Program-made: the position numbers and the translations under genes
Assembly: GCA_003545625.1 (NCBI GenBank)
Contig: DODH01000153.1
Span: forward strand, 1 to 5,509
Direction: 5' to 3'
Source: Nitrospina sp.
Lineage (GTDB): Bacteria; Nitrospinota; Nitrospinia; Nitrospinales; VA-1
Length of the DNA: 5,509 nt
The notes under the pieces: model-generated
What the model was told of the DNA's origin: nothing
Databases searched by the model: none
Seen by the model: only the letters and a program-made list of their open reading frames with translations
In this document: in pieces, positions 1 to 5,509 of the stretch
How the letters are laid out: each line of letters starts with the position of its first letter
Numbering within the stretch: position 1 is the stretch's first letter

Positions 1-49
1 CTGGAATCTTTTAGAACTTTAATCCAATAATCTACTAAAACCAAGCTAC

Positions 50-55
50 GGGGAG
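50..55 (+). promoter_or_regulatory. Ribosome binding site for the exported protein gene
   Basis: A GGGGAG purine run ends seven bases before the ATG at 63, which is good Shine-Dalgarno spacing and supports that start. The rest of 1-62 is AT-rich. It may hold a promoter, but I could not find a convincing -35/-10 pair. Confidence 0.6.
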
Positions 56-62
56 CCTACAG

Positions 63-518
63 ATGATTACAGCTCAATATGCATTCAAGGATCGGAGAAA
101 ATTTTCAGTTCTTATAATTTCCCTCACGTTAGGCTTATTCTTAATCCAAACTCCAAAAACTTATGCCGCTGATATATGTAAAGAAGGATTGAAAGATTTA
201 CAAAACAGTCAGGGGGTCATTCAGGATAAAGGCGGAATTTGGGGGTATCTCGAAAAATCTTCCATCCTGAGAGACAACTCAGTATTAGGGTTTCAAATTG
301 ACGGAAAACTTCAACGCCTGGTTGTTTCCTTTGAAACCCTTTGCGAAGAGGGGAAAACACCTACCTCAAAGCTTTATAACTTAATATTAAATCTGATGGG
401 GGATGCGAGGATGGTTTTCAACAGAGATGCAGATCGACAAGGCAAAGAGAAAGTTTTGGAAAAGCTGCAGGGTTTAAATAAAAAAATTGAAGAGCTACTG
501 GCTCAACTACCTAGCTGA
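63..518 (+). CDS. Small exported protein of unknown function
   Basis: I do not recognise this 151-residue protein as a named family. Residues 1-35 look like a Sec signal peptide: a basic stretch (KDRRK, 9-13), a hydrophobic core (about 15-28) and a likely signal peptidase I site after TYA (33-35). The mature protein would be about 116 residues, periplasmic or secreted. No lipobox Cys is seen. The mature part has two cysteines (C39 and C94) that could form a disulfide, and a charged, heptad-like helix at about 126-149 (KEKVLEKLQGLNKKIEELL) that may be a coiled coil. The ATG at 63 has a good ribosome binding site. The stop is two bases before the peroxiredoxin ATG, so the two genes are probably co-transcribed and translationally coupled. 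That suggests, but does not show, a link to envelope or oxidative stress. The reading frame is very likely real; the function is open. Confidence 0.8.
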   Translation: MITAQYAFKDRRKFSVLIISLTLGLFLIQTPKTYAADICKEGLKDLQNSQGVIQDKGGIWGYLEKSSILRDNSVLGFQIDGKLQRLVVSFETLCEEGKTPTSKLYNLILNLMGDARMVFNRDADRQGKEKVLEKLQGLNKKIEELLAQLPS

Positions 519-520
519 CT

Positions 521-985
521 ATGGCAGAATTGAAAGAAGGAAATAAAGCGCCGGACTTTACGGCTATGAACCAGGACGGGAAAAAAGTCAAGCTCAGTTC
601 TTTTAAAGGTAAAAAGAACATCGTGCTTTATTTTTATCCTAAAGACATGACTCCTGGGTGCACTACGCAGGCCTGCGACTTCCGCGACCAGCACAAAAAG
701 TTTAAAAACACCGTCATCCTCGGCGTGAGCATTGATTCAGCGGAAAGGCACCAGAAGTTCGTAGAAAAATATGACCTCCCTTTCACTCTCATTGCCGATA
801 CCGATAAAAAAGTGGTGCTGAAGTATGGGATCTGGCAGGAAAAGAAACTCTACGGCAAAACCTATATGGGGATTGTTCGAACCACCTTTATCATTGACAA
901 GACAGGTACGATCCGAAAAATATTCCCCAAAGTTAAAGTAAAAACTCATATCGAGGAAGTGCTTTCCGCATTAAAAGAAATTTAA
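521..985 (+). CDS. bcp: Thiol peroxidase of the Bcp/PrxQ peroxiredoxin family
   Basis: This 154-residue protein is a near-canonical Bcp/PrxQ peroxiredoxin (AhpC/TSA thioredoxin fold), which reduces hydrogen peroxide and organic hydroperoxides using thiols, usually from thioredoxin. It opens with the family start pattern (GNKAPDFTAMNQDG, 7-20). The active-site segment is at 40-56 (PKDMTPGCTTQACDFRD), giving the P-x3-T-x2-C motif with peroxidatic C47. A second cysteine, C52, lies five residues on, as in the Bcp members that form an intramolecular disulfide (atypical 2-Cys). The conserved active-site Arg is R120 (GIVRTTFIID). The length matches the family. There is no signal peptide, so it should be cytoplasmic, unlike the exported protein encoded just upstream. 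No strong Shine-Dalgarno precedes the ATG, which fits translational coupling across the two-base gap. It converges on the M24 peptidase gene. Confidence 0.96.
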   Translation: MAELKEGNKAPDFTAMNQDGKKVKLSSFKGKKNIVLYFYPKDMTPGCTTQACDFRDQHKKFKNTVILGVSIDSAERHQKFVEKYDLPFTLIADTDKKVVLKYGIWQEKKLYGKTYMGIVRTTFIIDKTGTIRKIFPKVKVKTHIEEVLSALKEI

Positions 986-1088
986 CCCACATATTGCGGA
1001 GTAAATGAATAAGGAGAGGATTGAGGTGAGGGTGGTTTGACAAGGCTTTCCTTCCTCACTTGAAAACACTCATGCAATATGCGGGTTA
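983..1088. repeat. Inverted repeat between convergent genes, arms include both stop codons; possible bidirectional terminator
   Basis: The arms at 983-997 (TAACCCACATATTGC) and 1074-1088 (GCAATATGCGGGTTA) are 15-bp inverted repeats with one mismatch (989 against 1082). That position is A·C in the + transcript but a G·U pair in the - transcript, so the - strand RNA pairs throughout. The TAA stop of the peroxiredoxin (983-985) and the TAA stop of the peptidase (1086-1088) are the outermost bases of the arms. Inside lies a shorter stem, 1024-1031 with 1054-1061 (one G·U), capped by a 4-bp hairpin (1042-1045 with 1050-1053). On the - strand the outer stem is followed by a T-rich stretch (TTTCTTTT), on the + strand only by mixed pyrimidines. 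A role in transcription termination or 3'-end protection is plausible. A small MITE-like element is the alternative. The structure is seen; the role is inferred. Confidence 0.6.
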
Positions 1089-2498
1089 GCTCTCTTTCCT
1101 GCTGGTCATTAACTTTTCGATCTGTTTTACGGTTTTGGGAATCTTACTGGAAAGGTTCATGCATCCACCTGATGTCATGACAAGATTATCTTCGATGCGA
1201 ATACCGATCTTTTCATCATAGGTTTTTCCGTTCAGGCTAAGACGAAACTCCCCATACAACCCCGGTTCATTGCTGATCATCCAACCCGACTTCATGGGTT
1301 GCTGGGAGTAATTGCGAAAGGGGTCGCCGTCATGTTCCTGTTCGCCCATCAAGTGGCTCACCCCGTGCGGCCTCCCCTTATATTGCAGTTTAAATTTTCC
1401 TCCTAGCGCCGTGAAGTCATGTTCGAGGCCCTGACTGATCTTATCCCAGCATACTTTATTTAACTCATCGATCATCACTCCGGCCCGCGCCTTTTTCTCC
1501 ACCGCAACTTGAGCTTTCAGGACAATTTCATAGAGTATTTTCTGCATGGGATTGAACCGCCCGGACACGGGAAAAGTCCGGGTGATGTCAGCGTGCATGG
1601 TCATCCAGCGAATTCCAAAGTCGATCAACATCATTTCGTTTTTAGAGAAATCGTCATCGTTCTTTGTGTAATGGAGAATGTTCGCGTTGCTTCCCGATGC
1701 CACAATGGAAGGATAACTAAGGCCAAAAGGGGTGTGCATTAGCATTTGGCCTTCCAGAAACCCCTGTACCTGGCACTCGTTTTTAAAGTTTCTGAAATTT
1801 TTCAGCAAAACCTTGAATCCACTTCCGGTTATTTCCTGGGCTTTTAAGGCATTGGCCACATCATATTTATCCAGCGGCAGACGTAGTTCAAAATGGTTCT
1901 TCATGATATTTTGCAAGACCGGTTTTGAAACCTTCCAGGAGCGCAACCAGCCCTCAAGTTTCTTTTTGAAGTCGTAATTATGATCCGTCGTGATAGCGCA
2001 AGTTTTGCCTTTCCGGGTGCCTTCCAGCCAAAGCGTTGCCAGCGCTTTTTTATTTTGTTGCAAAAACCGCTCTTTCAGGACGTCCTTGAATTCCCGGATA
2101 TCGCGGACATCCTGGATTCCCGTAACCGACCGCACGGCCTTTAAGCTTTGCTCGTCCCCAACCCCAAAACGAACGCCTTCCCAAAACTCCATTTTCCGAT
2201 CTCTACTATCCACAAACAAAATTTCATCAGAACCTTTCGAGTCCGGGTCTAGCAACAGAATGACGTTATTCTGGTTAATGCCCGTTAAATACATTATGGC
2301 GGGTTCCTGATAGGTGGGGCAATAAGCATAGGCCCATGTTGTTTTTCCTCCCGGACCATAAGGCACTCCGGCAATCGCCATGAGACGGCTTTCTTTCGCC
2401 ATCAATTTTTTTCTTCTTGCGCGAAATCTCCGTTTGGCAAAGGCTCCTGCCCCACCATCGCGGAATATTCCTGTATGAACTTTTTTTATGGTCTTCAT
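1086..2498 (-). CDS. M24-family metallopeptidase, Xaa-Pro aminopeptidase (aminopeptidase P) type
   Basis: This 470-residue protein has the two-domain layout of aminopeptidase P, which removes the N-terminal residue from peptides whose second residue is proline. The N-terminal domain (about 60-200) carries the usual MYLTGI segment (69-74). The C-terminal 'pita-bread' domain (about 205-465) has all five dinuclear metal ligands by comparison with E. coli PepP: D293 (LIDFG), D304 (HADITRTFP), H382 (HGVSHLMG), E411 (SNEPGLYG) and E436 (GIRIEDN). The supporting catalytic residues H276 (ILHYTKN), H378, H389 and R434 are also present, so it should be active. Residues 21-32 are very basic (AKRRFRARRKKL), matching the RR-rich start common in these enzymes. 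No signal peptide is seen; it is likely cytoplasmic. No good Shine-Dalgarno precedes the ATG at 2498; a later in-frame ATG at residue 33 is possible but would cut a family-like N-terminus. True Xaa-Pro specificity cannot be told from sequence alone. Confidence 0.93.
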   Translation of the reverse strand: MKTIKKVHTGIFRDGGAGAFAKRRFRARRKKLMAKESRLMAIAGVPYGPGGKTTWAYAYCPTYQEPAIMYLTGINQNNVILLLDPDSKGSDEILFVDSRDRKMEFWEGVRFGVGDEQSLKAVRSVTGIQDVRDIREFKDVLKERFLQQNKKALATLWLEGTRKGKTCAITTDHNYDFKKKLEGWLRSWKVSKPVLQNIMKNHFELRLPLDKYDVANALKAQEITGSGFKVLLKNFRNFKNECQVQGFLEGQMLMHTPFGLSYPSIVASGSNANILHYTKNDDDFSKNEMMLIDFGIRWMTMHADITRTFPVSGRFNPMQKILYEIVLKAQVAVEKKARAGVMIDELNKVCWDKISQGLEHDFTALGGKFKLQYKGRPHGVSHLMGEQEHDGDPFRNYSQQPMKSGWMISNEPGLYGEFRLSLNGKTYDEKIGIRIEDNLVMTSGGCMNLSSKIPKTVKQIEKLMTSRKES

Positions 2499-2547
2499 AG
2501 TTTTATTAAATTTTTAAGCGACAACCCCGCAAATAACTAGCCAGCAC

Positions 2548-2553
2548 ATTATA
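2548..2553 (-). promoter_or_regulatory. Candidate -10 box for the M24 peptidase gene
   Basis: Read on the - strand, these bases are a perfect TATAAT. Transcription would start near 2540 and leave a leader of about 42 bases before the ATG at 2498. No TTGACA-like -35 is found at 16-18 bases upstream. The corresponding position (about 2571-2576) falls inside the end of the palindromic repeat and reads CTGGGG. The box is in a 189-base gap, so an independent promoter for the peptidase makes sense, but AT-rich gaps give such matches by chance. Confidence 0.35.
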
Positions 2554-2564
2554 TGAAAGGTCCG

Positions 2565-2680
2565 AAATCACCCCAGCCCCTCTTTAAAAAGAGGGGTCCA
2601 TTAAAGCTCCCCCTTCTACGAAGTACCCCATGCGGGGCATGAAGGCTAATGAAGAGGGTATAACTGGGGTTGGGGGATTT
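2565..2680. repeat. Palindromic G/C-tract intergenic repeat (MITE- or REP-like)
   Basis: This element of about 116 bp fills most of the gap between the methyltransferase and peptidase genes. Its ends are imperfect inverted repeats: 2565-2580 (AAATCACCCCAGCCCC) and the complement of 2666-2680 (AAATCCCCCAACCCC), differing by one insertion and one substitution. Inside are a 9-bp hairpin with a two-base loop (2577-2585 with 2588-2596), a second arm pair (2609-2616 with 2651-2658, one mismatch), a small CTTC/GAAG hairpin (2613-2623) and a CCCC/GGGG hairpin with loop ATGC (2626-2637). The structure resembles the dispersed AAATCCCCC...-type repeats common between genes in several environmental bacterial lineages, which often give spurious ORFs ending in glycine-rich 'KRGWGDF'-like peptides. 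It starts seven bases past the methyltransferase stop and could end or protect that transcript, though no T-tract follows the strong hairpin. No transposase is present. Confidence 0.7.
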
Positions 2681-2687
2681 GCCTTTT

Positions 2688-3302
2688 CTACCGGCTAAGG
2701 TTCTCTGGTTTTTTAAGAATACCCAACCATTCTTTGTCTTTTCTCTGCTCAGCAGACAGGAATGTTTTATCGAGTTCCTGAATTTCAAATTTTTTTGAAA
2801 AATGCATTTCAATATCTTCACGGGTGGTGTTGTAGGGAGGCCCTCCCTGCTCATCTGTGTGATAAAACAACCCCACCAGTATCCCACCCGGCTTCAATAT
2901 TCGCGAAACATTCAGTACGTAATCCCGTCTTTGCTTAGGAGAGATGGCGCAAAAAAACGTCTGCTCAAGCACCAGATCATAAACACCCTCGTGGGACTCA
3001 TCAAGGCTGAAAAAATCCTGATGTAAAATCCGACCTTCAAGGTTTCGCTTTTTCAGGGCATTTTTTAAATATGTGACGGCTCCTGAAGAAAAATCGATTG
3101 CCGTGACATCAAATCCATTTTCTGCCATAAATACTACCTCGTGCCCTCTTCCACATCCCGGAACCAGTACTTTTCCCAGAGGCAGTTTCTCCTCCTGCCA
3201 CAGTTTAACAAAGGGCGGAGCCACCTGACCCAGGTCCCAGCCCAGATCATTTTCTTCATAATGACGTTGCCAGTCTTCACATTTATAATCTTTTTCGTCC
3301 AT
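2688..3302 (-). CDS. SAM-dependent methyltransferase, thiopurine/thiol/halide methyltransferase family
   Basis: This 204-residue class I methyltransferase matches the TPMT-type family along its length. The N-terminus has the family pattern WQRHYEENDLGWDLGQVAPP (11-30). The SAM-binding loop is VPGCGRGHEV (47-56), the acidic residue after strand 2 is D70 (AIDFSS), then QDFF (95-98), the diagnostic EQTFFCAISPKQR (113-125), LKPGG (136-140) and GGPPY (153-157). The TFFCAI segment and GGPPY are shared with thiol/halide methyltransferases of the HOL/HTMT type as well as bacterial TPMTs. Possible substrates are therefore thiols, hydrogen sulfide, halides or selenium/tellurium compounds, and the sequence does not decide between them. 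It is soluble and cytoplasmic. Its ATG overlaps the dehydrogenase stop by one base (TAATG) and has no clear Shine-Dalgarno, so translation is probably coupled to that gene. It is the last gene before the palindromic repeat. Confidence 0.92.
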   Translation of the reverse strand: MDEKDYKCEDWQRHYEENDLGWDLGQVAPPFVKLWQEEKLPLGKVLVPGCGRGHEVVFMAENGFDVTAIDFSSGAVTYLKNALKKRNLEGRILHQDFFSLDESHEGVYDLVLEQTFFCAISPKQRRDYVLNVSRILKPGGILVGLFYHTDEQGGPPYNTTREDIEMHFSKKFEIQELDKTFLSAEQRKDKEWLGILKKPENLSR

Positions 3303-4243
3303 TATTTTGAGTGAGAAAAATAATCTATAAGATTCTGAATAGCCGCTCTACCCATAGCTAAAACCGCTTCCCGCGTGTTTCCACCAATATGCGGAGTCAC
3401 CATCAAATTGGGAAGTTGGAGAAATTCGGATTCTGTTGGGGGCTCTTCCCAAAACACATCCAATCCCGCACCCCCAATTTGCTCCGAAAGCAAAGCCTGA
3501 TGGAGGTCACCCTGATGAACAACCCGGCCTCTACTGGTATTAACCAGAAATGCCGATGGTTTCATTTTTGCCAGCACCGATTTATCAATAAGGTTTTCAG
3601 TATCCTCGGTCAACGGCACATGCAGGGACAAAATATCCGCCTCTTCAATGATTTCATCAAACCCCGTTTCCACAGCGCCGAATTCGCGGCAAAACCTGCT
3701 ACGATCTGCAATATCCCGCACCTGGATCCTGCATTGAAACGGCTGTAACAGCCGGACCAGTTCCTGGCCCACCTGACCGCAACCAATGATCCCTATGGAT
3801 TTCCCGGTGAGTTCCTGCCCCCCTTCGCGGCGCCAAACCCCTCTTTTTAATTCTTCCGATCCGGAAGCCATATTATGGCAGAGTCCTATCATAAACCCCA
3901 ATGCCAGTTCGGCCACAGACCTCCTGTTGGTGCCAAGGGTCACTCTGAGCTCAATCCCGGCACGGTCCAACGCCTCCTGGTCCAGGTTGTCCAGCCCGAC
4001 TCCATACTTTGCAAGCATTCTCAATTTAGGCAAGGAATGGATCAACTCCGCAGTGATGGAATCTCTACCGATTAAAGCGGCATCCGCATCCGCCAGAAAA
4101 TCGATCAGTTCGGGACCTGAAAGGTATCTGTCTTTTTCGTTGAAGACAGCATTGGGGAAGTGACCCACCAATTCGGTTTTCAGCAATTGTGATTTGCAAA
4201 AAGCTGGAGGGGTGACCACAATTTTTGGAGTCCGTTCATCCAT
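3302..4243 (-). CDS. NAD-dependent D-2-hydroxyacid dehydrogenase, phosphoglycerate dehydrogenase-like
   Basis: This 313-residue protein belongs to the D-isomer-specific 2-hydroxyacid dehydrogenases, which interconvert 2-hydroxy and 2-keto acids with NAD(H). The NAD-binding domain (about 105-285) has the Rossmann motif GCGQVG (154-159) and an acidic residue at the end of strand 2 (D177), favouring NAD over NADP. The catalytic triad is complete: R238 (NTSRG), E267 (DVFWEEPP) and H285 (TPHIGG). The substrate-side segment KYGVGLDNLD (79-88) resembles SerA-type phosphoglycerate dehydrogenases. There is no C-terminal ACT or ASB regulatory domain, so this is the short form; hydroxypyruvate/glyoxylate reductase or another 2-hydroxyacid is equally possible. 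No serine-pathway gene is nearby. The ATG lies three bases past the TraB-family stop, and its own stop overlaps the methyltransferase start, so it is the middle gene of a tight operon. Confidence 0.92.
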   Translation of the reverse strand: MDERTPKIVVTPPAFCKSQLLKTELVGHFPNAVFNEKDRYLSGPELIDFLADADAALIGRDSITAELIHSLPKLRMLAKYGVGLDNLDQEALDRAGIELRVTLGTNRRSVAELALGFMIGLCHNMASGSEELKRGVWRREGGQELTGKSIGIIGCGQVGQELVRLLQPFQCRIQVRDIADRSRFCREFGAVETGFDEIIEEADILSLHVPLTEDTENLIDKSVLAKMKPSAFLVNTSRGRVVHQGDLHQALLSEQIGGAGLDVFWEEPPTESEFLQLPNLMVTPHIGGNTREAVLAMGRAAIQNLIDYFSHSK

Positions 4244-4246
4244 TAT

Positions 4247-5437
4247 TCAACCAAAAATCTGATTAACAATAGAAGCGCCAGCAGTATAGGTGCCAATCAT
4301 GGAACCGAAACTGGATAAAAAGAAAACCAGAAACAGCCGGGCAACACGGTTTTTCCACCACATGGAATAGATGGCAATATCTTCGCGCAGAGTTTCGAAA
4401 TCACTCACTTTGGGTTTACGCATATACGATTCCACCAAACCCACAACCATTCCTGCTCCGATAGTGGGATTCAGTGATGTCAAAGGGGCGGCGAAAAAAC
4501 TGGCTATGATTGAGACAGGATGCCCCAAAGCGATCAAGGTTCCCAACGCGCAGAAACCCCCGTTGAATAAAACCCAAGTCAACACCAATTGTTCTCCCAA
4601 TTCAGGAGACTGACGGAAACCGACCACAAACATCGCCAGGATAAATACGCAGATGCCCCAACCTATAAAATAGCCGACCCGGCTTGGAGGCGGTTTTTTA
4701 TTCAGCTTTTCCAGATGGTCCGCATCGGGGGGGGACTCCACGGCCAGGAGCATGCCCATCAAATGTCCGGCACCAACCAATGCCAGGATTTTTTTGGGGG
4801 CTTCCGGTGCCTGCGCTATTTGCGCCAAACGCCCCACCATATACTCATCCCGCTCATCTATCAGAACTCTCTTGATCGCCGGCAACTCCTCGCCAAACTC
4901 GCTCACCACAGAATGCAACATATCTCCTCGTTTAAGGTCTTCAATCTGTTCTTCACTGATCTCTTCCCCGACAAACACTCCCGCTATCAGCCCCCCGACA
5001 ATTTTAAACTTTTGCCAGAGCGACACCTCTGTAACCAACCGGTGAAGGGTGGTCGATATATCCCGGTCAATGACTTCCAGCCGGATATTTTTTTCACGCG
5101 CCAACTCAACGGCTCGAATCATTTCCTGACCTGCCTCAACGCCAATCCGATCAGCCAAACGCTTTTGATAGGCAGTCAAAGCAAGGTTGATCAGCAGGAG
5201 CCCGGCTTTTTTCTTGCGGAATACCTGATAAATATCGAGATTTTTCCACCAGGCCCGGTTGGTGAGGTTTTCCAGGCGTGGATCACATAATTCTACGGCG
5301 ACACAGTCGTAGTCCCCGCTCTGAATATATTCCTCGACCATTTCCACGCTCAACTGAGAAACATGGGCCGTTCCCATCAAGGTCACTTCCGTGCCACCGA
5401 GATAAACGGTTTTAACAATATCGTCTTCTTTTTCCAC
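4247..5437 (-). CDS. TraB/PrgY-family membrane protein (TraB/Tiki/GumN-like domain with C-terminal membrane segments)
   Basis: The N-terminal domain has the family's conserved residues: a first GX2H motif, GTAH (22-25); E49 and R54 (VAVELCDPRL); ERD (195-197); and a second GX2H, GAGH (222-225). Hydrophobic segments follow at about 254-274, 282-305, 308-337 and 366-391. The third contains the highly conserved SLNPTIGAG stretch and is followed by MRKPKVSDFE. This is the layout of the archaeal/bacterial TraB relatives of enterococcal PrgY/TraB (pheromone shutdown) and of the Tiki metalloproteases; the role in free-living bacteria is not known, and protease activity is only proposed by homology. 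I chose the GTG at 5437 (396 residues) because AGGAAAGG lies five bases upstream and the conserved sequence starts soon after. The frame stays open to a TTG at 5500 and to the window edge, but that extra stretch (RRCCSGKD) looks non-family. It is the first visible gene of the three-gene operon. Confidence 0.9.
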   Translation of the reverse strand: MEKEDDIVKTVYLGGTEVTLMGTAHVSQLSVEMVEEYIQSGDYDCVAVELCDPRLENLTNRAWWKNLDIYQVFRKKKAGLLLINLALTAYQKRLADRIGVEAGQEMIRAVELAREKNIRLEVIDRDISTTLHRLVTEVSLWQKFKIVGGLIAGVFVGEEISEEQIEDLKRGDMLHSVVSEFGEELPAIKRVLIDERDEYMVGRLAQIAQAPEAPKKILALVGAGHLMGMLLAVESPPDADHLEKLNKKPPPSRVGYFIGWGICVFILAMFVVGFRQSPELGEQLVLTWVLFNGGFCALGTLIALGHPVSIIASFFAAPLTSLNPTIGAGMVVGLVESYMRKPKVSDFETLREDIAIYSMWWKNRVARLFLVFFLSSFGSMIGTYTAGASIVNQIFG

Positions 5438-5442
5438 AATAT

Positions 5443-5450
5443 CCTTTCCT
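5443..5450 (-). promoter_or_regulatory. Ribosome binding site deciding the GTG start of the TraB-family gene
   Basis: On the - strand this is AGGAAAGG, five bases before the GTG at 5437-5435. No comparable site precedes the in-frame TTG at 5500. The remaining bases up to the window end hold only a 5-bp hairpin (TGCTC/GAGCA, 5494-5507) and no convincing promoter; the operon promoter is probably outside the window or weak. Confidence 0.6.
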
Positions 5451-5509
5451 GAACAACATCTTCTGTCCGGAATTTTCAAAACTAAAACGTACCTGCTCAA
5501 ACGAGCAAC

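Noticed and set aside
1..62. A promoter for the exported-protein/peroxiredoxin pair
   Set aside because: AT-rich hexamers such as TACTAA (33-38) exist, but no partner -35 at proper spacing is convincing. The transcript may also start outside the window.
1509..2310. Three open frames of 77-106 codons on the + strand opposite the M24 peptidase
   Set aside because: All are antisense to well-conserved catalytic and N-terminal domain coding sequence, and none resembles a protein.
2577..2596. The strong 9-bp hairpin considered as a classical intrinsic terminator of the methyltransferase operon
   Set aside because: On the - strand it is followed by CTGGGGTGATTT rather than a T-tract, and it forms part of the larger repeat, so I did not list it as a terminator.
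2549..2887. A 112-codon - strand open frame running from inside the methyltransferase through the palindromic repeat
   Set aside because: It uses another frame of the methyltransferase and then translates the repeat, giving the basic 'KRGWGDF'-like tail typical of spurious ORFs over such repeats.
3389..4163. Open frames of 66-125 codons on the + strand opposite the dehydrogenase
   Set aside because: They overlap each other and the strongly supported dehydrogenase, with no start signals or recognisable content.
4589..5290. A 233-codon open frame on the + strand antisense to the TraB-family gene
   Set aside because: It lies wholly opposite a gene with clear family motifs, has an implausible composition with no recognisable domain, and has no ribosome binding site. 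It is a frame shadow.
5494..5507. A TGCTC/GAGCA hairpin at the window edge as a possible terminator or operator
   Set aside because: The stem is only 5 bp with a four-base loop, has no T-tract, and is cut close by the window end, which is too little to support a call.

Overview
The window looks like a chromosomal stretch from a Gram-negative-type bacterium of moderate GC. It carries six protein genes and no RNA genes, CRISPR arrays, transposases or phage genes. Protein style and the G/C-tract dispersed repeat would fit an environmental lineage such as Nitrospinota or a deltaproteobacterium. That is a guess from general appearance, not a placement.

Layout. On the + strand, a small exported protein of unknown function (63-518) is followed after two bases by a Bcp/PrxQ-type peroxiredoxin (521-985). 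Everything else is on the - strand. The M24 metallopeptidase (Xaa-Pro aminopeptidase type, 1086-2498) converges on the peroxiredoxin. The 100-base gap between them is bracketed by a 15-bp inverted repeat whose arms include the stop codons of both genes. Upstream of the peptidase, 2499-2687 holds a candidate -10 box and a ~116-bp palindromic dispersed-repeat-like element (2565-2680). Then come three tightly packed genes read leftwards: a TraB/PrgY-family membrane protein (4247-5437), a short 2-hydroxyacid dehydrogenase of the SerA type (3302-4243) and a methyltransferase of the thiopurine/thiol/halide family (2688-3302).

How they may work together. The three - strand genes are almost certainly co-transcribed: there are 3 bases between the first two and a TAATG stop/start overlap between the last two. 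They may continue into the peptidase, or the peptidase may use its own promoter. The first + strand pair is also an operon-like unit. Thiol chemistry appears twice (a peroxiredoxin and a possible thiol S-methyltransferase), but no pathway is completed here. I found no clear new defence or mobile system. The points most worth a second look are the stop-codon-containing inverted repeat, the repeat next to the peptidase promoter, the TraB-dehydrogenase-methyltransferase operon, and the unknown secreted protein coupled to the peroxiredoxin.
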